From: Trichinella spiralis
Taxonomy: Eukaryota > Nematoda > Enoplea > Trichinellida > Trichinellidae
Length of the DNA: 49,292 bases
Assembly: GCA_000181795.3 (NCBI GenBank)
Contig: ABIR03002144.1
Span: 58,112-107,403, forward strand
Direction: 5' to 3'
Made by a program: the position numbers and the translations under genes. Positions 36,317 to 44,902 of the stretch are shown one piece after another (position 1 is the stretch's first letter; each line of letters opens with the position of its first letter). The notes below the pieces were generated by a model. The model did no database searches, was not told the DNA's origin, and worked only from the letters and a program-made list of their open reading frames with translations.

Positions 36317-37447
36317 ATGAAATACATGACGGCTTCTGAAAATGGGATATTGCAAGAGATCAAGAAAGAACACAGTGAAATAAAAATGTTAATTGTAAAT
36401 TTAAAAATTACTATTCATTTTTCATTTAGTTGATGATGTTTTTGAAGAATTGAGTGATGATATTATTACCGCGTGGGAGCCCATACGTGTCAAACTTTCG
36501 TTAACATTGGTGAAGCAGAGAAGTCCAACAGCGACCAAAGAATTTGTTAACAAATTGCACAGATTTTTTACCTCTCGTAAGTATGCTATTTGCACAGCCT
36601 GGTATTATGGTGTTCATTTGCTTATACAATTTAGGCACAAATGAGGATGTGATTATTACAGAAAGTTTGCTTCATCTTATGTCAACATATTCTATTCAAG
36701 AAACAGGTATACAGTGTAAATATTTTTGAACTTAAAGTAACAAAATTTGAATAAAAATTTTACTAGTAATTAACATAATCGTAAATGGGAAAATTGCATT
36801 CATTTAATTTCTGTTCTGATATTAGACTATTCTGTGCAGGTTACAAAAGTTTACACCTTTTTTACTGGAATCATTAGAAATTTTAATATGTAAATTTTGG
36901 AAAAAAGTTCAGATTCACTATAGTTAATAATTGAATTTTCACTGTGCAAAAGTTCACGTAAATATGAATATTATTGTAGTGTTGTAATAAATGCATATTG
37001 TTGTAGTGTTATTTTACAATCAAAAATTTAATAAGTGAAAATTAAAAAATTTTTTAATGAATTTAATATTAAAAGAGAGAACACAATTATATATATATAT
37101 ATACATGTGGGTGTGTTTGTTTTGATTAATTGATTTTAGAAAAAATCTCACAGTGCAATAGACTTTTGCAGCATCTTGACGCTACAGGAGCAAATTGTGC
37201 ATTGAAAAAGTTTGACTGTTTTTTTTGTGGTGAAAAAAGTTATTCAAATTTTCGAATGATTGTTCACAAATGTGAACAACATGAGATGAACATTGATGAG
37301 CCAAAAATGGTTTGTCCCGAGTGTAAAAGAGAATTTCACATGGTTGAAGAATACCAGAGACACATCAAAATACACGGGCTGTACTATTTACTGCTTACAA
37401 AAGAGAAGCAAAGCGAAATGCAAGCAAGAGCTGCTTCTTGCTGTTGA
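36317..37447 (+). CDS. Two-finger C2H2 zinc-finger protein
   Basis: Exons 36317-36374, 36430-36576, 36635-36706 and 37140-37447 join in phase to 194 residues. Introns 1 and 2 are only 55 and 58 nt. The N-terminal 92 residues are helical-looking and contain DDVFEELSDDIITAWEP and a Lys/Leu-rich stretch, without a recognised domain. Finger 1 has C119, C122, H135 and H140; finger 2 has C151, C154, H167 and H171 and ends HIKIHG, a usual C2H2 end. A Lys/Glu/Cys tail ends ASCC. Two C2H2 fingers suggest nucleic-acid or protein binding in the nucleus; the target is unknown. TTTGTTTCAG ends at 36233, 83 bases before the start, and may be a spliced-leader acceptor. The last three exons are well supported; exon 1 depends on a GTGAAAT donor. 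Confidence 0.75.
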
Positions 37448-37679
37448 CGTGATCATTTACCAAAGTGTAAAATCATCGCACAGTTCAAGGTATGCTAATT
37501 TTCAAGCCAAATTTTTCATTTATGAACATTGTTTTGTTGCTTTGTTTGTTAACTTGTTGATTAGCTTGTATTATTTGTTTATTTGTTTTATTTTGTTTTC
37601 AAACACCTTAACTGTAGCATAACTTTTCTCTGCGCTTTTTAATTTTTCCTTTTTCCTGTTTTTGATCAATAACGTTTGC
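37448..37679. other. Downstream flank of the zinc-finger gene
   Basis: T-rich sequence after the stop codon; nothing recognised. Confidence 0.35.
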
Positions 37680-38062
37680 ATTGAACATTTTCAAAACATG
37701 ACATATCAAAAAAATATAATCCAAATGTCTGATTTTCGAGACAAATTTGGCACATTTGCTATTTTTTGCACAAACTGATTAATTGAAATTGTTCAATGAT
37801 TAGAAACAAATCATCCAATTTTGAACATTATTTTAAGATGATGCAATACAATACAATTCAATTCAATATTCATATTACGTTATAGAATATAATAGAATAA
37901 TATGAAACTGGTTATAGCATTGGAATTTGTGCTTTTCTCATTTTCAACGTATAGAGACTACTGTTTAAATCTAAATCTACTTGAATAAAACAAGTACAAA
38001 TTAAAAAATAGAGCATAATAATTAAAAATTAGCCAACTATTAATAATCAGTAATTTTTATTT
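37680..38062 (-). repeat. Dispersed repeat, inverted partner of 26395-26785
   Basis: Reverse-complement match to the segment after the ZP gene. The run from TATAATCCAAATGTCTGATT to ACTTGAATAAAACA is almost identical between the two copies. Like its partner it lies a few hundred bases after a host stop codon. Confidence 0.85.
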
Positions 38063-39214
38063 TTTAAATATTTTCTAAAAATTCATATCATTACCTCGTA
38101 ATGCAACGTTCTTGAACACTACACGAATATTATTTTCACTATTACGTTTTATAAAAAAATAATAATGGAAAAATTTATGTATCATTGTACAAATCAAACT
38201 TCTTTTTTCTTTTTAAATTATTTGTTAATTTGCTCGTCATACTTTTCATATTTTTTGTGTTCATGTTTTCTTATTCTTACTTTAAAATCATAAATGTTAA
38301 AAAAATACAGTGCAATATTAAATTACCGGTTTGTTGTTGTTGATGCGCATGTTTTATTTCACATTCAAAACAAGCTTTGAAAAATTTTAATTATCATTTT
38401 GTTGTACAGCACTTGCACGCTTCTGTAGCATTTCGTTCGGGTCCGTTTGATTTCCGGCGGAACAATGAGCAGATGATGACTTTTATTGACATATTATTTA
38501 TTAAATTATTATTCGTGATTTGTTAGGTGTGTTAAAATTTTGCGGATAGTCGTTAATCGATTATCAGTTTGTTTGAGTTGAAATTGTGTACGCATTATTT
38601 GTCGAACGTTGAAATGAAAATCTTCCTTCATCTGTTTTATTCTCGATCATGTTAACGGTGGTTTTTCGTTGATATTTTCTTTGTAATATATACAGAATAA
38701 ACTATGAAAAGATGATATCATCGCATGTTAGTGGATATAAGTGAAGCACGCAAAAATGATGAGTAGTTACACGAATTGGGATGGAATTTGAATGCTGTCG
38801 ACGATGGAAAATGTATATCTGCGGTTTGGACTAAATTTATAGTAGTTTCAATTAAGATAATTAGTGTGGCAAATGAAATGTGAAGATAATAGAGTGGGTT
38901 TTGGGTTTAATACAATTGTTGAACAATTTGTGGAACCCAGGAGAAAACTGTTAAGAAGCTAGTTGACTGAATTAGGTTCCTTTTGCGTGAGGGTTTCAAT
39001 ATTTTAAAATTGGCTTAATAAGAAGGATCTAAGGTACATATATTAATTCCACTTCATTCTGATTGAAATAATGTACTTTTTTGGCATGTTCCCACATGGG
39101 AACATTGGCAATTGGACATAACAATTTTCCCAATAATCCAATATTAAAAGTTTCATACTTCACGTCACATTGTGGATAATATAAATTTATTTCTACCGTA
39201 GAAATATAAAAATA
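38063..39214. other. AT-rich region, nothing coding recognised
   Basis: Between 38400 and 38480 the sequence is slightly richer in G and C. The near-palindrome at 39087-39104 belongs to the direct repeat described separately. Confidence 0.4.
39085..39120 (+). repeat. Near-palindromic motif, left member of a direct pair
   Basis: TGTTCCCACATGGGAACA is a near-perfect palindrome and is followed by TTGGCAATTGGACAT. The same arrangement recurs in the same orientation at 40315-40350. The two flank the piggyBac remnant and may be its end or subterminal sequences. Confidence 0.55.
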
Positions 39215-40060
39215 AAATTATGTTCAACCGTGGTAAAACGGAAAACAATTTCACTGTAGCCTTTTTTGCATTGAACACATTCATTTCTGCAGTTTTTTTG
39301 GCAAACTGTACATCGTCCTTGGGTACATGATTGGAGGTAGTGTCCGTGAGATGTCCGGAGGCTTATTGGTAAGTGTGACCGTGGCCCCGGGTGGCTTCTT
39401 ACGTAACTCTAAATGTGGCAGCTGGTTACTGGGTGCTGTATGTAGCTCTATGTGCAATTTCCAAGCTGCCACTACGGCCATATTCAACGCATGTGAAAAT
39501 AAATTCCACCACCATTTTTTGATTTTCGGCCCGTAACTAGGTAACATTTTATCCATCACATGCACACCACCCATAAATTGGTTGTACTGCCGTATGATGT
39601 TTGGCTCTGCTACATCGACATGCTTCTTTACAGTTCTTGAAAATCTTTTTATAGTTCCAACCGGAAAATGCGTATAATAATTGGATGAAATGGTTACTGC
39701 AGTGTTGTCATTCCATCGACGCACATACATTTTCCATCAGATGCATGTTAGAAATATCCTCGGCATTTTTTCATTATTATTTCAGGTTTCATAAGGGGGC
39801 AGTCGCGTATTCTGGCATTTCGAACTGTACCCGTAGCCTTTATTCCTTTTTGCGTCAGTTCTTTAATATAGTGGTGCAAAGTAAAAGTAATTATCAAAAT
39901 AAATTAAAATGATACTTATTGGGTTCATTTAATTGAAATTGCTAGAACAGAGGTGTAGATCTCATCATTAATGTCCGCTGTGACCTGAAAAACTATCTTG
40001 AGCTGTACTTATACTCAGAGACTATTTGGTGTGGAATACGTGATTTTTATTAACGCCAAA
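39215..40060 (-). mobile_element. piggyBac-type DNA transposon, C-terminal transposase remnant
   Basis: A minus-strand frame at 39730-39281 contains RRWNDNTAVTISSNY, FPVGTIKRFSRTVKKHVDV, NIIRQYNQFMGGVHVMDKM and KIKKWWWNLFSHALNMAVVA, the conserved C-terminal half of the piggyBac DDE transposase. Upstream, in another frame, is LHHYIKELTQKGIKATGTVR then NARIRDCPLMK. Downstream, again in a different frame, is the Cys-rich tail GRCTVCQKNCRNECVQCKKG. At least two frame changes and an in-frame stop make it a pseudogene. The N-terminal half and the first catalytic residues are not recognisable. No TTAA-flanked ends could be fixed. Confidence 0.85.
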
Positions 40061-40314
40061 TGCCAATGTTCCAAACTTTGCAACCATCCCATTAGCTGTC
40101 ACATTGCCATAAAATAATGAAATAATATTTATTTGATAGAAAATTTCTTCTTCTACATTCTATGTTAATTACATGCAGTTGACACCAATTTTTTTAAATA
40201 AAAATCTAAAAGAGAGTGAGACAGGTTAGAAAAGTCCTATTTTTTAGCTTCTGATATTTGTTTATTTCCGATATAGCATATTTTTTCCTTACAGAGATAT
40301 TGGACATCAAATAT

Positions 40315-40350
40315 CATGTTCCCAAAAAGGAACATTGACATTTGAACATT
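40315..40350 (+). repeat. Near-palindromic motif, right member of a direct pair
   Basis: TGTTCCCAAAAAGGAACA followed by TTGACATTTGAACAT matches 39085-39120 in the same orientation. A TTAA lies directly after it. Confidence 0.5.
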
Positions 40351-40570
40351 TAAGAAGGCGCGACAATGGTAGAAACTTTCCAATCCAAAAAACGCTTCAA
40401 AGAACGGAAAAACTTAGTAATACAAATTATTTGCGTGAAACACTTTACAATATTTTAAAATTGGACGTTAACATCAACCGAAGAATGAATGACATAATGT
40501 ATAAAGAAAATGAATGATTTTTATAATGGTTGTTTGTTGATGCATATGCTTTTTTTGCTGTTTTTGATAG

Positions 40571-40890
40571 AATGTGGCAGAAATTTAATGGATATCGTTC
40601 TTCAGAAACGTGATGCCATTCCCCTGCAATCGCTTCTTTACACTGTAAGGAAATCAATGACTGAATCAATAGAGACAGCGACGTCAGCCCAGCGGTTATA
40701 CGCGTACAAGGATGTACCCCAACAATCCAACAAAGGGTTAACAGTAGGAACGAAAGTTACAGCGGCAAATGAAAGATTAATATGTGCATCATGTCTGCCA
40801 ATGAAGATTAGCAATGACCATATTTTGGGAGAACATGCAGTGCTAGATGAAAATAACGGACGCACTCATCATGGAGTGAACTTGAGATGA
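40571..40890 (+). CDS. Unassigned candidate terminal exon
   Basis: After a TTTTTGATAG acceptor an open frame of 105 codons runs to a stop. It contains CGRNLMDIVLQKRDAIPLQ, a Thr/Ser-rich middle and CASCLPMKISNDHILGEHA. Composition is coding-like. A frame just upstream (from about 40335, HLRRRDNGRNFPIQKTLQRT) may be another exon, but no donor in the right phase was found. No family was recognised; it may belong to a host gene or to a transposon. Confidence 0.3.
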
Positions 40891-41057
40891 AAAATAATTT
40901 TTGTTGCTTTCAATGTTGTTCAGTAGAAAGATTTCGAAATGCAGACCATTTTTGATTTTGATCTTGAATAATGAACCATCATCATGTAAGAATTGCTACT
41001 TTAATGTTTTGCCAACTGAGTAGTCAGTTTATTTTAGATATTAAAACCAAATCCCTT

Positions 41058-41310
41058 TAGGAACTCATCAGAAGAGTTTCTCACAAACGGAAAAACATCT
41101 TATACAAAAATCTCATATAATTGCTACTTAAGTCATCATTTATCTGATGAACGGAATAGTTAGTTCTCCTTTATCCAACATCCTTTATGCTTTAGTTAGC
41201 AAATGCTTTACTTTTATCCATCTGCGTTCAAAAATACTGTTTCAAAGAATGTCAACCATTTCAAAAGCAGAAACAAAGCGATGGACATTTCAGGGGGCTG
41301 AAATCTGAGA
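41058..41310 (-). repeat. Dispersed repeat R, fragment C
   Basis: GAAAAACATCTTATACAAAA and ATTTATCTGATGAAC, with the intervening spacing, match repeat R at 43420-43500. A weaker match continues to a CAAAAGCAGAAACAAAGCGA segment like that at 43520-43540. It runs in the same direction as the 43-kb copy. Confidence 0.6.
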
Positions 41311-42039
41311 TGCTACTTCATGCAATGAACATTCTCAGGTCTGCTTTCAGTACCTCGTAGAGTTTCACATTGTCTTCCAAACTGGCAGTAAATTTTTCCT
41401 GAATGGCGGAATCCATGTGGGTAAGCGAAGCAACTGCCCACTGGCAGCGTAGTAAAGCACTTACCCTGAAAAATATATCCAAGGGTGCTATCCATCGGTT
41501 AGGTTCTGTACCAGATGAAAACAACACTGGCGGGCGCCAATATGTTGGTTGAACGGCTGCAGGATGTGTGGAATTGCCGTCTCCCTAGCAGGCGCCCATT
41601 TGTAACGAGTCAGACTTTGCCTTCAGCGGTTTTTTATTACCTTCAGGGCACTATGAGGGCGTGTTTGGCATTACATGTCAACAACAAGACGTTATATGTA
41701 AGATAACGGTTTATAAAAGAGTAAATACAGCAAAGAAAACTACAAAAAAATAAAAACAAGCGATTAAACAACAGTGACAACCAAGTCACTGAGAAAGAAG
41801 ATTAGCAAAGCTTCTTTAAAGAAGTCCAAAACCAAAAGTACATACGGCACCACTGGTTACTACTAATCTTCAGGTATTAGCCACAGTAGTTCTTATCTGA
41901 GGTTCTCGTCGTCTGAATTTACAAATATACAATAGAATAAATGGAACGTTTGTCACAAATGGAACACGCCTGTAACCATAAGGATCTAGAGATGTCTAGT
42001 TCTAATACTTTCTGCATTAGACCCAAGTTTTACAGCTTA
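41311..42039. other. Mixed-composition region without assigned gene
   Basis: Richer in G and C than the surroundings. Short open frames exist on both strands (41313-41527 minus, 41515-41706 plus), but no domain or splice pattern was recognised. It probably consists of decayed mobile DNA. Confidence 0.35.
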
Positions 42040-42752
42040 CGCTGGAAGTTAGGTAGAAAATCATACGAGGAAAGTCTCCCAGAGTATAAAAGGCATAGTC
42101 ACACTGTGTCACATAAAAATATTAGGGGCAGCTACTGCAAAAGCTTATCCAGGGAATATGGGAAATATCCTGATAAATTTAATGTAGACAAGATGGTGGT
42201 CTTTGGCACGTTTTTGGGAGCGTCCCGGTTTAAAATCTCTCTACGATAATGCATATGATCACACCAAGTCACAAAAAAATTGCTGCAGTGGTTACTCAAA
42301 ATTTAAATCATGTGCTGATGAATTGTATTAAGATATCTTTGTTGTATGTTTTTCCTACACCGTTAAATTAAGCCAAGTTTGGTAAGAACATTGACGTGGA
42401 AAGCATCCCAGAGTACAGAAAGTATAATCTCACGATATCACAAAATGGTAAAGGGAGCCAATGCTTCAAGTGCTACATGGCGACTATATATGCAGACATC
42501 ATAGCACTACGTTTTTTCTTGGCCATTTGCATTACGCCAAGTTTGGTGGGAATTCTTAAGCGGAAAGTATCGCAGAGTAGCAACAGCATAATCGCATTAC
42601 ATCACAAAAAATATTAAAGGTAGCTACAGCTGCAGCTTATCCATAGAATATGAATATTTACCTGATTTGGGAGCTTCCACAATTTAAATCTCCAGAAAAA
42701 TAATAGGTATAATTGTTAGCATGTCACACAAAGATTTATAAAGTAGCCAATG
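42040..42752 (+). repeat. Degenerate tandem repeat array
   Basis: At least three units start near 42047, 42373 and 42538 with AAGTTAGGT or AAGTTTGGT. They share a GGAAAGTCTCCCAGAGTA-type word, a CACTGTGTCACA-type word and, in two units, AGCTTATCCAGGGAATATG. The unit spacing is unequal (326 and 166 bp), so the array has been rearranged. The plus-strand frame over 41941-42249 overlaps it and is not taken as a gene. Confidence 0.65.
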
Positions 42753-42899
42753 CATTCGAACTTGGTTAAGTGCACATTAGAAAACTGCATAAGATTTTGG
42801 CTGAAAAAAATCCCTGTAGTTAATTAAACCATAAAATAATGGATAAGTGCATGAAAATTCTAGCCAAATTCCATGCTCACTTATAACCAAGTTCAAATG
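42753..42899. mobile_element. 147-bp MITE with Tigger-like ends
   Basis: The left end CATTCGAACTTGGTTAAGTG and the complement of the right end CATTTGAACTTGGTTATAAG form imperfect terminal inverted repeats. TA follows the right end at 42900-42901; the left flank has TG. The ends resemble those of the 622-bp element at 26874-27495. It has no coding capacity and sits exactly between the tandem array and repeat R. Confidence 0.7.
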
Positions 42900-43650
42900 T
42901 AATTTGAAATGCAACATCAAACAGATCAGCTACATCATAGGCTCTGCTTTTGATGCGGAATATTTAAATATTTTGTTACCATTGAAATAAACGTTGAAAG
43001 GTTGCAAATGCAAATGAAAACAGATGGCAATTTAAGTGTTCATCAACGCACTAGTCGGTTTTGTTCAGATGTTGAAATAGAAAGTTTACAATTTACACCA
43101 AATATATAAGTAAATTTTTTTGATTTGTAAATAATATTGCAGATTTTTAACTTTTTATTTAAATAAAATATACGAAGGAAAACAATAATACTGATGAAAG
43201 AGGTCAAAATTTTCTGAAGTTGAAAGTAAAATTCTTTGATTGCTAGCAGGAAAATTTTGAGAGAAGAGTCAGACGGAAATTAAAAATGTAATTTGATGCT
43301 AACAAAAATTAGCAATTGCCAGTCCTAATTTTAACTCAGAACTGCAGCGGTGGGTAATTTGTCACTTGTTGACTTTCCCTTTGTATTAAAATCACCTCTA
43401 GCTACTCTTCAGAACATTTTTTGACAATTGGAAAAGCATCTTATACATAAATTTCATTTAATTGCTAGCTAAAACGAAATTTATCTGATGAACTCGGATA
43501 AATAAAAGTAAAACACTTTGAAAGCAGAAAGGAAGCGATTGACTGCATCAAGCGGAAAAGCTGTTAAAGCTGCTTCAAATTCACTCTGCAGTGGTCATCA
43601 CGTTCATTGATGTTAGCATTCGTGCGCCATTTGTGTGTGATTAATTTTAT
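42900..43650 (-). repeat. Dispersed repeat R, copy B
   Basis: Reverse-complement match to 11270-12040 along nearly the whole length, including GATGTTGAAATAGAAAGTTT, CAATTTACACCAAATATATA and GACTTTCCCTTTGTATTAAA. The family has at least four members in this window. Its class is unknown. Confidence 0.75.
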
Positions 43651-44228
43651 TCTGCCAGTATCAACAAAATGCATTAGTGCCACAAGAAATATCAGAAGTT
43701 GATCTTCGACTGAAGATAAAATGAGAAATGAAAATTAAATGTTGCAAAATGATTATTTAAAATGAAATTCAAAACCATCTAATTTATTTTTATTTTTGGC
43801 CTTGCATTTGAGTTCAGTGCTTTGCGTTCAAGAATTATTAGATGATGGGCGAAATAAACCTTGGTGCACATTCTATTGAACAGTATTTGCTTGCCTGTTG
43901 TAATGATTCATCACAAGAAACTGATGAATGAAATATCAGATATGGTCGTGAATCTGAAATTTTTTGCTTGCTGAAATTCTGAACTGTAAACGGGCCGTAT
44001 TTTTCATAGATGTCAATACCAGTATTACTAATACAAGAAGAAACGAGATATACATCAGAATCAGGAAGCAAAGTCCTATTGGGCATAAAGCCAAACATAA
44101 CTGACTGAGCTAGACAAATAAACCGGAATAGTGGAAAAGCTAAGAAAATTCAAGACTGCTAATTCTAATCTCCCTTACTGCTGCGTTCAGCGTTAAATTC
44201 CTTTTGCAAATTCTAAATTACTACCATA
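43651..44228. other. Region without assigned gene
   Basis: A minus-strand frame (43838-44098) of fairly normal composition contains RTLLPDSDVYLVSSCISNTG, but it lacks recognisable motifs or splice partners. Confidence 0.35.
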
Positions 44229-44246
44229 AGCTGAGTAGCGCTGAAT

Positions 44247-44741
44247 TCATTCTGCTGGTCCATCCACTGCAAGCTGAATTTCAAGCATGAAGCATTTCAG
44301 CAGCAACTTTTCACCGTGACTTTTAAGCTCGCGTAAGCAATGCTGTCTTTGAAAGTTTCTTGGCCATCCTGAACTGGCTACAAAATTATCAATACTAAGC
44401 TTAGTACTGAAATCTAGTGCTTTTTCTTGTAAAATCAGACCACTTATTGGTTGGTCAAGTGCGCGTTTCTGGAGGAACCACATGTATACCGCTGCCGCTG
44501 AATCAAGTGCGTTATTTGCCGCTTTTTTCATCGATTTTCGTGAAGAACAGCTACTCGAAGCATCCATGAGCGACACAAAGTCATGTAGCTGACGTCGACT
44601 GCGATAGATGTCTGAAACTGTGGACAGACCCACACCAAAACTCTCAGCAATTTTCCTGAACGACTCGCCATTCTCCACAAGTCTACACACTTCTAGCTTT
44701 TGCTCTGAGCTCAAAACCTTTCTTTTTCTAGTAGTGGACAT
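44247..44741 (-). CDS. DNA-binding-only Tigger transposase derivative
   Basis: One open frame of 164 residues from MSTTRKRK to a stop. Residues about 5-55 are a CENP-B N-terminal helix-turn-helix (SSEQKLEVCRLVENGESFRK, then SFGVGLSTVSDIYRSR). Residues about 80-145 match the second, Tc5-type DNA-binding domain (AVYMWFLQKRA, then GWPRNFQRQHCLRELKSHGEK). The last 18 residues come from the deletion junction. No catalytic domain is encoded. Full Tigger proteins are about 450-600 residues. If expressed, it could bind element ends without cutting; that is inference. The frame is intact within the element, unlike the decayed copies at 2 and 18.4 kb. Confidence 0.7.
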   Translation of the reverse strand: MSTTRKRKVLSSEQKLEVCRLVENGESFRKIAESFGVGLSTVSDIYRSRRQLHDFVSLMDASSSCSSRKSMKKAANNALDSAAAVYMWFLQKRALDQPISGLILQEKALDFSTKLSIDNFVASSGWPRNFQRQHCLRELKSHGEKLLLKCFMLEIQLAVDGPAE

Positions 44742-44847
44742 ACTGGATATAAAAATTAGCCAACAACAGAATGTTACAGTATTAGTAAAATGCAGGTTGA
44801 ATTTAATATCCAAAACAAAGCATTTTATCTAGCCGGCCAAAAAGCGT

Positions 44848-44900
44848 TCGGATAATCGGGTGGTCGGATAATCGATTATAGGATAATCGGAGTTTCACTG
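44848..44900 (-). repeat. Iterated subterminal motif of the 44.2-kb Tigger
   Basis: GGATAATCG occurs three times within about 50 bp next to the element end, a pattern that could provide repeated transposase-binding sites. Confidence 0.7.
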
Positions 44901-44902
44901 TA

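Larger units (their letters stand above)
44229..44900 (-). mobile_element. Tigger/pogo transposon, catalytic domain deleted, one end kept
   Basis: The element's 5' end is at 44900, where the complement reads CAGTGAAACTCCGATTATCC. This is close to the ends of the 18.4-kb Tigger, and TA follows outside. It keeps the untranslated leader and the DNA-binding part of the transposase, then jumps directly to C-terminal sequence: TGGACCAGCAGAATGAATTC at about 44245-44270 matches TGGACCAGCAGAAAGAAATC in the 18.4-kb copy. The whole DDE domain is missing and the other end is lost. It is complementary to the deletion in the other two copies. Confidence 0.8.

Noticed and set aside
26395-38062. The inverted pair as terminal repeats of a Polinton/Maverick-type element
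   Set aside because: The spacing of about 11 kb would fit, but nothing resembling DNA polymerase B, integrase, ATPase or capsid genes lies between; instead there are host genes and unrelated repeats.
41941-42249. 102-codon plus-strand frame
   Set aside because: It overlaps the degenerate tandem array, and its repeats in the following units are not open in the same frame.
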